DNA of 64,000 nucleotides from M55B127 sp035269185 (lineage in GTDB: Bacteria > Bacillota > Halanaerobiia > Halanaerobiales > M55B127). Under the pieces are notes generated by a model. The model had not been told where the DNA came from. It worked only from the letters and a program-made list of their open reading frames with translations, and made no database searches. The position numbers and the translations under genes were made by a program. The number at the start of each line of letters is the position of its first letter. The stretch's first letter is position 1. Shown here in pieces: positions 24,494 to 34,379 of this stretch. The stretch spans positions 1 through 64,000 of the forward strand of contig CAYSHP010000005.1 of the NCBI GenBank assembly GCA_964430875.1, written 5' to 3'.

Positions 24494-26824
24494 TTATTCG
24501 AAATTAATGTCTTCAATACTGTATTCTTTTATTGAATTAATACTTAATACAGTAGTAATTGTCACTATAGCCATCAAAATAACTGGGGTTAAAATATATG
24601 CCTCTATAGGATTTATTATAAAATCAATTTGTGAGGCTCCAACTATTGATAATAAACCACTTAGTAATTTTTCGCCTAAAATATTTGCTATTACTGTACC
24701 AATAATTATACCAAGATTTAATATGATAAGAGCCTTTGTAATATATTGATTTTTAATATCTTTTAAGGAAATTCCAATACTTTTCATAATAGCTATTTGT
24801 GATATATCTTTAGCGACTAGCATTTTTAAAAATAAGGAAGTAATCAGGATTGAAATTAAGATTGCTATGGTAATAGCAGTTACTGTTAAAAGCTCTAGTT
24901 GTTCAATTGTATTAACAACAGTCTGATCAATATATTCTTCTATACCAGTTACTTTGACATTTTGAAATCTATCTTTATACTCCCATACTTTTTCATCTAC
25001 AGAAGTATTGACATTAAAATTTATGTTATACCAGGCAGCTGTCTCATAATTTGGACTTATATTTGCTTTAGCTGTTTTACCGCCATTAGTAATATCCTGA
25101 TAGATCCCCGTTAATATCATCTTTCTCTGTTTTCCATTAACCACTAATTGAAGATTATCACCAACCTTTTTATCTAACTCATCCGCACTTAAATAAGATA
25201 ATGCCATTTCATCTTTTTCTTGGGGGGCTTTGCCCTCTAAATAATCAATGGGAAACACTGTAAAATCACCTGTTTCCACAAACATACTTTCCGGTAAACC
25301 TTCCTGGTTAATAATGTCATATTTACTAGTTATATAAGCAGCATACTTTGTTACTTCAGGATCATTTTCTATATAAGTCTTTAAATCATTAAAACGCTCT
25401 TGTATTTGTTCAGTATTCCTTAAATCTAAAATAATATCACTTTTCCCAATCCCCATATATGTAATGAACTCAGGAGATTGAATTGTATTTAAAAAATTAA
25501 GTGGTACTATTATAATAAAAGTTGCAAGTACAAATACTATAAATAAAATAATATAGGTTTTAAATCTCAAAACTACATCTCTTAGCCCTAAAAATATATT
25601 TGAATTAAATACTTTGTTTTTATACAAAGCTAACTTACTACTGTTTGCATAACTGCCTCCCGCACTTCCCATTCTTATTGCTTCAACAGCAGAAATTTTG
25701 TTAAATCTTCTTAATACTATAAAAGAAAAAGCAATCACAATAATCGCAATGATTAAAGAAGCTAAAAACGGCAAAGTAAGTTCAACAAAAGATAAAGGAG
25801 CAGTACCTATGTAAATCATAATATTTTCTGTAAAAAGATTATTAATAAATAAAGAAAATAAAAATCCCATAATAGAAGCACTAACTGCTAAAATTACATA
25901 CTTTAACAAATAAATCTTTTTAATTTTAGAAGGCAAGATACCAATTGCTTTCATAACTCCTATTTCTCTATAATCTTCTTCAAGAGTAAGTAAAATAACA
26001 AATCTTAAACATAATAGTGAAATTATACATAACAGTAAACTAATTAAGATTACGACCGCTGCAATTAATCCATCTGTTAAACTATTGGTAATTCTCAATA
26101 TATCATAATCTATGGTAGGTCCCCTTTGAGGCAAGTTTGCATTACTATATTGATTTCCAAATTTCTGTAAATTATTAAGATCATTTAATTGAAAACTAAT
26201 TAAATATTCAATTTCACCAAAGTTCTTCTTTAAATTATTAAAGTCTTCATTGCTAACTACAAAACGTTTAGAAGATATTATCGAAGGATTCATCTGAACA
26301 TCTCTTACAAAATCTGTGATTATAAAGGAGATTTTTAACTGTTCATTTCCAATAACTATATTATCACCTATATTTAAATCTCTTCTTTGCTGATAATGAA
26401 TTGGTACTGCAATTTCTCCTTGGTTTACTTCTATGATTTCATTATCTAAATTTAATAGGTAATCAAAATTTTTGTTTTGTTTTACAAAACCATTATCAAT
26501 TAAAGAATCCTTTTCGGCTGTATCACTATTTATATAGATATTACTTCCTGAAATATTTAATAATTCTCCTATCTGATGATCTTTAACATATTTATTTTCT
26601 TCACTCCATTTATTAATATGGTTTCGGTCAATCTGGCCAGAATGACTTTGTGTAAAATGGGGAGCAGATGAACTTTCAAATAAATAGTCTAATGAATTAA
26701 CTAGATTAATTATCATATTTGTACCACTAGACATCAGCATAGCGGAAAGCATTATAAATATAAATACCGCAAACATTATAATCTTTTTCTTAGAAAAATC
26801 GTTTTTGATAATTTTTAGTATCAT
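24494..26824 (-). CDS. FtsX-type ABC permease
   Basis: A 776-residue permease with two FtsX domains: an N-terminal membrane segment with a large outer loop (about 40-240), a first bundle (about 250-385), a second segment with outer loop (about 425-625) and a final bundle (about 640-770). The cytoplasmic FtsX signature appears twice (REIGVMKAIGILPSKIKK, SQIAIMKSIGISLKDIK). The large outer domains suggest a periplasmic or surface substrate. Its promoter must lie in the 26.83-26.88 kb gap, after a terminator. Confidence 0.85.
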   Translation of the reverse strand: MILKIIKNDFSKKKIIMFAVFIFIMLSAMLMSSGTNMIINLVNSLDYLFESSSAPHFTQSHSGQIDRNHINKWSEENKYVKDHQIGELLNISGSNIYINSDTAEKDSLIDNGFVKQNKNFDYLLNLDNEIIEVNQGEIAVPIHYQQRRDLNIGDNIVIGNEQLKISFIITDFVRDVQMNPSIISSKRFVVSNEDFNNLKKNFGEIEYLISFQLNDLNNLQKFGNQYSNANLPQRGPTIDYDILRITNSLTDGLIAAVVILISLLLCIISLLCLRFVILLTLEEDYREIGVMKAIGILPSKIKKIYLLKYVILAVSASIMGFLFSLFINNLFTENIMIYIGTAPLSFVELTLPFLASLIIAIIVIAFSFIVLRRFNKISAVEAIRMGSAGGSYANSSKLALYKNKVFNSNIFLGLRDVVLRFKTYIILFIVFVLATFIIIVPLNFLNTIQSPEFITYMGIGKSDIILDLRNTEQIQERFNDLKTYIENDPEVTKYAAYITSKYDIINQEGLPESMFVETGDFTVFPIDYLEGKAPQEKDEMALSYLSADELDKKVGDNLQLVVNGKQRKMILTGIYQDITNGGKTAKANISPNYETAAWYNINFNVNTSVDEKVWEYKDRFQNVKVTGIEEYIDQTVVNTIEQLELLTVTAITIAILISILITSLFLKMLVAKDISQIAIMKSIGISLKDIKNQYITKALIILNLGIIIGTVIANILGEKLLSGLLSIVGASQIDFIINPIEAYILTPVILMAIVTITTVLSINSIKEYSIEDINFE

Positions 26825-26879
26825 TGCACTTCTCCTTATTTAGAATATTTTGCTGAAATAAATTTTATTAAAATATAAT

Positions 26880-26909
26880 GAAAAATCACTTACTATAAAA
26901 GCAAGTGAT
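26880..26909 (-). terminator. Terminator separating two ABC operons
   Basis: On the minus strand ATCACTTGCT and AGTAAGTGAT form a 10-bp stem with one G-U pair and a 5-nt loop, then TTTTTC. Confidence 0.75.
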
Positions 26910-26996
26910 ATAATATATATTTTTATAATTATACACTGGATTTTATAATCCTCCTTTTTTTAGGGAAAATCGTTAATTTAACTTATATAAAAGTAA

Positions 26997-28598
26997 TTAT
27001 ATTGAAATCTTTTCAAACCTTTTATCTAAAATATTATATAAATAATAACGGCTAATTAGATAAAGCAGAGTAAATATAATCGCTATTATTAGTAATAGTA
27101 AATTGTAATTTGTAAATTGATTACCTATTAATCTGTAAATCCCAAATAAGATTAAGCCGAGAACAAATCTTAGTCCTAATGCCATTGTAACATTCATATT
27201 ATTTTTCACAGCAGCTGTAGGATGAGACCAATTTAATATTGGCCTAAAAATATTAATTTTAAAGTCTAATATTGCTAAAAAGAGAGTTAAGGAAACTGTA
27301 AAAAATGTGCCGATTAAAACCATATATAAATTCACTGGTAACATAATATATCCTAAGATCCCTAGTATAAGTGATCCGGTTAGATTAATTACAATTGTAG
27401 TCATAATTCGATACTTCATATTCATTTTAATGCTTATTGGTAATACCTGAGTTTGCCAAAAAGCCTTACCTTCTCTAGTAATAGCAGTAGAAGAAATATT
27501 GGAAACAATAGCCGGGAAAACCATTATTCCACTATAGATAGGACTAATAAAAGGTTTAAGTTGGCTTGTATTCAATAAATCAAGAGAAAACTGACCGCTA
27601 AAGGTCATAATGACATAGATAATTAAGGGTACCACCATACTTAATAAAGCATTAAGTAAAAAGGTCGGTTCTTTAATTATAATGAGCATATGTCTTTTAA
27701 ACAACTGCCAACCTTTTGTAGTCACTTTATATTCTATTTTACCAGTTTTATTACCTTCCTCAGTAAAAGTTAAAAGAGATCTTTTAAAAAAGTATCTTGC
27801 TAAAAATTGTAATATAAATATAAAAACTATGTTAACTAAAATAAAATATGCTGTATTGGCAAAAGAACCTAATAACATTTTAGTCATCCAAATACTAGGT
27901 GGAAACCTTAAACCAATTAAGCCGATTAAACTTTCATTATTTAAGAAAGCAGATTGAATTAATTCAGGGTCAGCTGCTTTTTGAGTTATACCCATCTGCA
28001 TAACAATTATAACAGTTATTAATATTAAATTACCTACCATTGTTAACAAATTTTTAAACCGGCTTTTCCTTATTAACTTATTAAAAGCTAATACCAGGAT
28101 AGAAGAAATTAAAAGTGGTAATAACGGTGCTAATAGAAAAACAATTGGCCCAAAAATGATGATACTTAAACTAAAACCAGAATTAATCGCATATATAATA
28201 ATACTAGGCAGAACAAAAGCTCCGCTAATAGCAAGTAGATATATATAAACAGTACTCAACTTTGCAAATATTATCTTATCTTCTTCAATTGGAAGAGATG
28301 TTAAAAATCTAATATCCTTTGAGAAAAAGAATACTGATACAATAATTGGTATACCTAAAAAAAACATCATTATTATGGAATTTACATACATAGAAGTAAT
28401 CACAAGTTCTGGTTGATTTAATTGAGCAAAAGCCTGATAAGTAACTAAACTAAAATAAACTGCTGGTGCTATAATAGCTGCACCTAATATCATTTGTGAT
28501 AAATAGACTAATTTTTTATTTTTGATATTTACACTATTTTGGGCATTATAATAAATATCCTTAATCTGAATTAATACTAAGCTTTTAAATTTATTCAT
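26997..28598 (-). CDS. Large ABC exporter permease
   Basis: A 533-residue membrane protein with about twelve hydrophobic segments. It fits the large putative ABC exporter permeases that pair with CcmA/EcsA-type ATPases (segment FFFSKDIRFLTSLPIEEDKI is typical). It overlaps the ATPase gene by 8 bp. Substrate unknown. Confidence 0.8.
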   Translation of the reverse strand: MNKFKSLVLIQIKDIYYNAQNSVNIKNKKLVYLSQMILGAAIIAPAVYFSLVTYQAFAQLNQPELVITSMYVNSIIMMFFLGIPIIVSVFFFSKDIRFLTSLPIEEDKIIFAKLSTVYIYLLAISGAFVLPSIIIYAINSGFSLSIIIFGPIVFLLAPLLPLLISSILVLAFNKLIRKSRFKNLLTMVGNLILITVIIVMQMGITQKAADPELIQSAFLNNESLIGLIGLRFPPSIWMTKMLLGSFANTAYFILVNIVFIFILQFLARYFFKRSLLTFTEEGNKTGKIEYKVTTKGWQLFKRHMLIIIKEPTFLLNALLSMVVPLIIYVIMTFSGQFSLDLLNTSQLKPFISPIYSGIMVFPAIVSNISSTAITREGKAFWQTQVLPISIKMNMKYRIMTTIVINLTGSLILGILGYIMLPVNLYMVLIGTFFTVSLTLFLAILDFKINIFRPILNWSHPTAAVKNNMNVTMALGLRFVLGLILFGIYRLIGNQFTNYNLLLLIIAIIFTLLYLISRYYLYNILDKRFEKISI

Positions 28599-29310
28599 CT
28601 TCCGTCAACTCCAAAAAGATGTCTTCTAAACTTATATCTGTATTTTGTTTTAGGTTTTTTAAAGTATCACAAGCAATTAGCTGTCCTTCATCAATTATTG
28701 CTACTCGGTCACATAAATTTTCCACTACTTCAAGTACATGGGAAGAAAAGAAAACCGTCCCTCCCTCTTGACAGTGCTCTCTCATTATATTTTTTAATAT
28801 ACGAGCAGATCTAGGATCTAGACCACCTAAAGGTTCATCCAAAATTAAAATTTTAGGGTTCGGTAACAAAGCCCCTATTACTAATAATTTTTGCCTCATT
28901 CCATGGGAATAGGATTTAATTTGTTGAGTTAAATCTTCATAAATTTCAAAGTCTCTTGCATATTTCTCAATAATATTTTCTCTATCCTCTAAAGGAACTT
29001 CATACATATCTGCAATAAAGTTTAGATACTCAATACCACTGATTGAATCAAATATTTCAGGATGATCAGGCACAAAGGTAAAACTACTCTTAGCCTTAAT
29101 CGTTTCTTTAGCAATACTGTAACCATTAACTAATATGTCTCCTTCTGTAATATCCAAAATACCTGTAATCATTCTTATTGTCGTTGTTTTACCAGCACCA
29201 TTTGGACCTAAAAACCCAAATATTTCACCTTTATTTACAGTTAAATTAAGATCATCTACAGCCTTTTTATTGTTTTCATAAACTTTTGTAACACTATTTA
29301 CTTTTAGCAT
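28591..29310 (-). CDS. ABC exporter ATPase (EcsA/CcmA type)
   Basis: A 239-residue ATPase with Walker A GPNGAGKTT, signature SYSHGMRQKLLV and Walker B ILILDEPLGGLDPRSA. The ATG at 29310 is preferred; a GTG three codons upstream is possible. It is translationally coupled to the permease gene. Confidence 0.85.
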   Translation of the reverse strand: MLKVNSVTKVYENNKKAVDDLNLTVNKGEIFGFLGPNGAGKTTTIRMITGILDITEGDILVNGYSIAKETIKAKSSFTFVPDHPEIFDSISGIEYLNFIADMYEVPLEDRENIIEKYARDFEIYEDLTQQIKSYSHGMRQKLLVIGALLPNPKILILDEPLGGLDPRSARILKNIMREHCQEGGTVFFSSHVLEVVENLCDRVAIIDEGQLIACDTLKNLKQNTDISLEDIFLELTEDE

Positions 29311-29334
29311 AGCACTCACTCTTTCTTATTTGAT

Positions 29335-29835
29335 TTAATTGAAGTAAGATTTAATATCCTCCTCCACCATTTTAGCAGTTTCTCTTGATTTGCTTCTTAT
29401 TAATATCACCCTTCTATTTCTCGTCCAACTTATATTAGTAATTCCTTGAGCAGTTTGGACCCAATACTTCCCATATAAAGGTATATTAACCTCCACAGTT
29501 TTAATCATGAAATTACCAGTATGTAATTCTTTATATTTATTAATACTATTGCGGGCAGTAAAAGGATCTTTGAATCTAAAATAAGATACTATTACCTTAT
29601 CTCCATTTACCTTAATTTCCTTAATTTCTTTATTTATAAGACTATCTCTTTCAAAAGCATTAAGTGTCTTTACTCCATTATCTGTCTTATATTTAATTTG
29701 ATTATAACTTGAGATATAATTACTAAATTCATTAGCATTTTCAAAAACAGGTAGGTCAATATAGATTGCCGTCCCCACCAAAATCAATACTATTATCAAA
29801 AAAAATCCAAGTAAAATTTTACCAACTAACTTCAT
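29335..29835 (-). CDS. Single-span hypothetical protein
   Basis: A 166-residue protein with an N-terminal membrane anchor (about 5-27) and an extracytoplasmic alpha/beta domain. I do not recognise a family. It is 26 nt after the membrane hydrolase gene and 24 nt before the next ABC ATPase, so it is probably an accessory protein of this exporter group. Confidence 0.6.
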   Translation of the reverse strand: MKLVGKILLGFFLIIVLILVGTAIYIDLPVFENANEFSNYISSYNQIKYKTDNGVKTLNAFERDSLINKEIKEIKVNGDKVIVSYFRFKDPFTARNSINKYKELHTGNFMIKTVEVNIPLYGKYWVQTAQGITNISWTRNRRVILIRSKSRETAKMVEEDIKSYFN

Positions 29836-29861
29836 TCTTTTATCCTCCTAAATTTTTTTAA

Positions 29862-31175
29862 TTACTTCAACGGCATTACTGCTGTTAAAAGCCAAACAAA
29901 AACTAAATCATAAAAAATAATTCTTTGATATAATAACAAATGTATTTTTTTAAAGAAAAAACCTAATATTATAATCGGTAATGTTACAATTAATATTTTA
30001 AAAAATATTAATGAACCACCGTAATTAAAAGCTGGAATATAAACTATAAATGAATAAACATAAGTAATTATTAAGACAGTAATTAGTAGATATAAAAGAT
30101 CGAAATAGAATTTATTGTAACTTTTATTGTTTAAAAAAACATAAGTAATGATTCCAATTATTGCAACAATTAATGCTGTGACAATATATTTTGATATATT
30201 ATATGGAAATGGACCAAAATAAAATAAATACTTTGATATCGTAGCCGACCAAATATAATAAAATAAACCAAAATAAAATATTATTGATATAAATTCTATA
30301 AACTTATTAATGTGAAATAATTTCTTTAAATAATATTGCATTATTATTACTATACCTATAAAAAATAAAAATGCAGATATTATTTTTAAAATTATGTACT
30401 TTATATTTATTTTTTCTAAAGAATAATTTTCCTTATAATTTAAACCCACAATTTGTGTTGACCATTTAACTGCTTCTCTAATCAAATTATTATCCCAGGA
30501 TTCTTTTAAATGATTCGAATTATCAGAAACATATATTGTTATATCTTCATGTTCTTTATTCTTTTTTATTTCTGATTCACTAATTTTATTTGCTACCTCA
30601 TATAATTTTTCTGGTGGAACCAATTTATCATTTTTGCCAGTCCCTAAAAAAACAGCCAGATTCAAATTACCTTTCTCTTCAGGTGGAAATCTTCCTGCAA
30701 TCGCCACAATTCCCTTTATCTTTTTTGGAATTTTATATCCCACCCAATAAGCTAAATTAGCACTGGCAGAATGACCTCCTATAATTATTTTATCTTTATC
30801 AACATAATCCAATTTTTTCAAATATTGAAAAGAACTTATCATATCATCTCTGCTATCAATCCAAGGTTTCTCTTTTTTTCTTCCATAGGATGAACTTCTT
30901 AAAAGGACAACAAAACCCTGACTTACAAAACCTTCTGCCCAATTTTTATATAAAGCTTTATCTGCACCAGCTCCTGATCCAAAAACTATACCTGGAAAAG
31001 GACCTTTACCGATTGGTTTATATAAACTAATGGGATCAACAATACCTTCAGGATATTCTAATTTAAGTTCTTTTACATGATAATCTCCTATATTATATTG
31101 ATTCCACAAGGAAGGTCCTATCCACCCAATTAAACCCATTATTATTAATATGATCGATATAATTTTATACTTCAT
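29862..31175 (-). CDS. Alpha/beta hydrolase fused to a six-span membrane domain
   Basis: A 437-residue protein. A signal anchor (about 1-22) is followed by a dienelactone-hydrolase/BAAT-like domain with nucleophile S136 (GGHSASA), acid D183 (KNDKLVPP) and H222 (NSNHLKESW). After residue 250 come six membrane segments without a recognised family. The hydrolase should face the outside. It lies in an ABC operon, so it may process an exported or toxic compound. The substrate is unknown. Confidence 0.75.
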   Translation of the reverse strand: MKYKIISIILIIMGLIGWIGPSLWNQYNIGDYHVKELKLEYPEGIVDPISLYKPIGKGPFPGIVFGSGAGADKALYKNWAEGFVSQGFVVLLRSSSYGRKKEKPWIDSRDDMISSFQYLKKLDYVDKDKIIIGGHSASANLAYWVGYKIPKKIKGIVAIAGRFPPEEKGNLNLAVFLGTGKNDKLVPPEKLYEVANKISESEIKKNKEHEDITIYVSDNSNHLKESWDNNLIREAVKWSTQIVGLNYKENYSLEKINIKYIILKIISAFLFFIGIVIIMQYYLKKLFHINKFIEFISIIFYFGLFYYIWSATISKYLFYFGPFPYNISKYIVTALIVAIIGIITYVFLNNKSYNKFYFDLLYLLITVLIITYVYSFIVYIPAFNYGGSLIFFKILIVTLPIIILGFFFKKIHLLLYQRIIFYDLVFVWLLTAVMPLK

Positions 31176-31197
31176 CTAAATACCTCATTTATATAAA

Positions 31198-31968
31198 TTA
31201 TTTAACAATATCTTTCATTACTAAATCACTGATACTTAGACCTAAAAACACTAAAAAATATACGGCAGAAATTATTGTCAAAACTACAATTTTATTTGAC
31301 AACCCATGAGAGCTTAATAAGTAAGCAGTATTAAAGTAGTTACTTAAAACAAATGGTCTAAATAAAGTTGATATCTGTCTTAAAATATTCATTAGAAAAA
31401 ATATCCCAATGGTTAATCCTACAACTGAACCACCTGATTTTAATTTAAATCCCAGAAACATAATTAGCACTCCAAAGGCTGATAAAGGTACTACAGACAA
31501 TAAATATAATCCTATGGTATATAATATTCCTTGTGTCTCGGTCAAAGTAAGGTCGTTAAATTGAAAGGGTATTCCCCATTCCAAAAATAATGCCCCACTT
31601 AAATAAGATATCATCATTGTAAATATTACTAATAGAATAATTACTGAAATTAAAGTGATTATTTTAGCTGTTAAAAGCTCTAGCCGACTTGCACTGCTTA
31701 CTAAAGATAATTTCATAGTACCTTCATTATATTCAGTAGTAATTAGATCAGCCACTAAAATAGCAACGAAGATGGGAATAATCATTTCTGTACTCCATGA
31801 TAAATTTTCAAGGGGTAAAGTATTTACTGTAAAAGTAATTCCAGCATCTTCTATTTTATTAATAATAACGGGAATAAAAGCCATCGCAATAATTATTAAA
31901 GTGAATATATAAATTTTTTTCTTTTTAAAAAGTTTGTAATATTCATTTTTGATCAAACTATATAACAT
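31198..31968 (-). CDS. ABC-2 type permease
   Basis: A 256-residue permease with six membrane segments, starting with an amphipathic helix (LIKNEYYKLFKKKKIY) as in BcrB/LanE/FptC-type permeases. The ATG at 31968 has AGGAGG 8 nt upstream and overlaps the ATPase gene by 11 bp. Together they form a bacitracin/lantibiotic-resistance-type exporter. Confidence 0.82.
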   Translation of the reverse strand: MLYSLIKNEYYKLFKKKKIYIFTLIIIAMAFIPVIINKIEDAGITFTVNTLPLENLSWSTEMIIPIFVAILVADLITTEYNEGTMKLSLVSSASRLELLTAKIITLISVIILLVIFTMMISYLSGALFLEWGIPFQFNDLTLTETQGILYTIGLYLLSVVPLSAFGVLIMFLGFKLKSGGSVVGLTIGIFFLMNILRQISTLFRPFVLSNYFNTAYLLSSHGLSNKIVVLTIISAVYFLVFLGLSISDLVMKDIVK

Positions 31969-32875
31969 CAAACTTACCTCCTGTCTCATTTAAATAATAA
32001 TCTTCTAATGACTCTTTTTCTGGTATAATATATTTAACTTTTATACCTCTTTGATTTAATAGATAGTTTATACTTTCAATTTGTTTTTCATTTGTATAAA
32101 CTAATAAACCATTTTTGCTTGTCTCTATATTTCCAATCGCATTTTGTTCCTTTAAAATAGTCTTAGCTTCATTTTTCTGTCTAGTATAAATTTCTATCCA
32201 TTTTTTATTCTCTTTAACATTGATGTATCTATTTGCTATAATTCTACCTTCTTGTAGAATTGCCACTCGATTACAAATCTGTTCAACTTCATTTAGCTGA
32301 TGTGTGCAGATAAAAAAGGTGATATTTTCAGTTTCAGCTAAGTTTTTAATTAATTCTCTAATTTCTTTTTTACCTTGAGGATCAAGCCCACTGGTTGGTT
32401 CATCTAAAATAAGTAACTGAGGATTATTTAATAATGCTCTTGCTAATCCTAATCTTTGTTTCATGCCTACTGAATAAGTTTGAACTTTATTATCTTTCCT
32501 CTCTTTTAAACCAACTTTTTTTAATAAATTTTTGATATCTATATAGCTTACTTCTTTATACAAATTTGCTGATAGTCTCAAATTTTCATAACCGGTTAGA
32601 TATTCATAAAAACTAGGTGTTTCTACCATAGTCCCTACTTTTCTTAAAGCTATTTTAAAATTCTTTTTAACATCTAACCCATCAATTGTAATTTTCCCAT
32701 CATCTGGTATGACAAGTCCTAATATCATCCGGATTGTAGTCGATTTACCGGCACCATTTGGACCTAAAAATCCAAATATATCTCCTTTTTTAACCTCTAG
32801 ATTTACGTTTTTAACAGCCTTATGGTTACCAAAACTCTTCTGTAAATTTTCAATTTTTAAAATAATATCTTCCAT
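31958..32875 (-). CDS. BcrA-type ABC ATPase
   Basis: A 305-residue ATPase with a C-terminal extension. Walker A GPNGAGKST, signature YSVGMKQRLGLARAL and Walker B LLILDEPTSGLDPQGK are intact; QRLGLARALLNNP is typical of the BcrA/NukF group. It follows a two-component system, the usual setting for peptide-antibiotic sensing and detoxification. Its Shine-Dalgarno is inside a 14-bp hairpin. Confidence 0.85.
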   Translation of the reverse strand: MEDIILKIENLQKSFGNHKAVKNVNLEVKKGDIFGFLGPNGAGKSTTIRMILGLVIPDDGKITIDGLDVKKNFKIALRKVGTMVETPSFYEYLTGYENLRLSANLYKEVSYIDIKNLLKKVGLKERKDNKVQTYSVGMKQRLGLARALLNNPQLLILDEPTSGLDPQGKKEIRELIKNLAETENITFFICTHQLNEVEQICNRVAILQEGRIIANRYINVKENKKWIEIYTRQKNEAKTILKEQNAIGNIETSKNGLLVYTNEKQIESINYLLNQRGIKVKYIIPEKESLEDYYLNETGGKFDVI

Positions 32876-32925
32876 AAAAAAAATACCTCCAGTATTTGAT
32901 CTTAAATTTATAATACTAGAGGTAT
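32876..32925 (-). promoter_or_regulatory. Terminator-like hairpin that contains the ABC gene's Shine-Dalgarno
   Basis: On the minus strand 32925-32912 and 32896-32883 pair over 14 bp (one G-U), with a 15-nt loop. The downstream arm includes GGAGG (32890-32886), the ribosome-binding site of the BcrA-type ATPase, and a run of seven or eight T leads directly into its ATG at 32875. It could act as intrinsic terminator after the kinase gene, as a translation block, or both. Confidence 0.75.
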
Positions 32926-32963
32926 CTTAAGTACTAATTATGAAATTATTAAAATTTTATTAA

Positions 32964-34379
32964 CTATATTAATGGAAGTTTGAAATAAAATGTTGAACCC
33001 TCGCCACGTATGCTTTCAACACCTATTTGGCCATTATGTGCTTCAATGATTTCACTACATATTGCCAAACCAAGACCAGTACCACCAAACTGGCGGGAAC
33101 GAGATTTTTCTCCCCGATAAAATTTATCAAATATATTTTTTTCATCTTCTTTTTTTATTCCTACCCCATTATCAGTTATGTAAACAATAAAGTAATTTTG
33201 ATCTTTATCAAAATTAATTTCAACCTTACCTTCTTTATCAATAAACTCTCTGGCATTTTTAATTATATTATCTACTACTTGACCAATACGATTTTTATCT
33301 ACCTTTATTTTAGCATCAGGAATAGGTTTTTCAATAATTAATTTTTGACTTATTTCTTCAAATTCCAATTTATATGGATTTAATATTTCATTAAAGACTT
33401 TTCTACTGCTGTATTCGTTTTTTTCAATATTTAATTTGTCTAACTCTAATTTTGAAAAATAAAAAAGATCATCAATTAAATGGTTTAGCTTTATAGACTT
33501 ATCTTTGATAATCTGTAAATATTTATTAAAAGATTCTTCATCTTTAGGAATACCATCAATTAGACCTTCTACATATCCCTGTATAGAAGTAATTGGAGTT
33601 TTTAAATCATGTGAAATACTGGCAATTAACTCTTTGCGATTATTTTCATATAACGATTGTTTCTCTAGAGATTCTTTTAACTTTAAACGCATTGTTTCAA
33701 AAGCACGACAGAAGTTACCTAATTCATTTTTACCACAATAATCTATTTCATAGCCTAAATTACCCTCAGCAATATTTTTTGTTGCTTCGTTTAATTCTTC
33801 TAAAGGAATCAAAATCTGTCTAGATATGATACGGCTAAAATAATATACCAAAAAACCTAACAGAATAATTGAAATTCCCACACCAATAACTACATAACGC
33901 ATTACAGTCCCCTGAACAGATTGAAACATAGTTGTTCTATTAAAAACCAAAGAATAGATATACTTTCCATTATCAGTTTCTAGCTCTTTAAGATATGTAA
34001 AATAATCGGAATTTAAATTTGAACTTATATTCAAATTACCATAGTCAAATTTTCTTGGATGTGAATTAGTATCAAAAATAATCATATCATTTGTGGGATC
34101 AATAATTTGTAAATCTCCCTGATACTTTCCTAATAAAGGATTTAAAGAAGTTGAAAATTCTTCTTTATTATTTACTTGATTAATATTATCTTTAATTTTT
34201 TCTTCAAATTCATTTATAACAGTATCTACTTCTGTTAATGTAGAACTATTATTTAAATAAACTCCTAAAATATTAAAAAAAACAAAATAAAAAATTAAGG
34301 GGATTATAACTATCAATATAAAATAAATAATTAATTTCTTTCTTAAATTCATTTTGAACAGGCTTTTAAACCATTTCAT
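32964..34379 (-). CDS. Sensor histidine kinase
   Basis: A 471-residue membrane kinase. Segments: TM1 about 15-40, extracytoplasmic sensor about 41-160, TM2 about 162-184, HAMP about 185-236, HisKA with phospho-acceptor H257 (ISHDLKTPITS), HATPase with N box (NIIKNAREF), DNGVGIKKED and GGTGLGLAI. It overlaps the regulator gene by 4 bp (ATGA) and lies just upstream of a BcrAB-type exporter, so it probably senses an envelope-active compound. Confidence 0.9.
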   Translation of the reverse strand: MKWFKSLFKMNLRKKLIIYFILIVIIPLIFYFVFFNILGVYLNNSSTLTEVDTVINEFEEKIKDNINQVNNKEEFSTSLNPLLGKYQGDLQIIDPTNDMIIFDTNSHPRKFDYGNLNISSNLNSDYFTYLKELETDNGKYIYSLVFNRTTMFQSVQGTVMRYVVIGVGISIILLGFLVYYFSRIISRQILIPLEELNEATKNIAEGNLGYEIDYCGKNELGNFCRAFETMRLKLKESLEKQSLYENNRKELIASISHDLKTPITSIQGYVEGLIDGIPKDEESFNKYLQIIKDKSIKLNHLIDDLFYFSKLELDKLNIEKNEYSSRKVFNEILNPYKLEFEEISQKLIIEKPIPDAKIKVDKNRIGQVVDNIIKNAREFIDKEGKVEINFDKDQNYFIVYITDNGVGIKKEDEKNIFDKFYRGEKSRSRQFGGTGLGLAICSEIIEAHNGQIGVESIRGEGSTFYFKLPLI

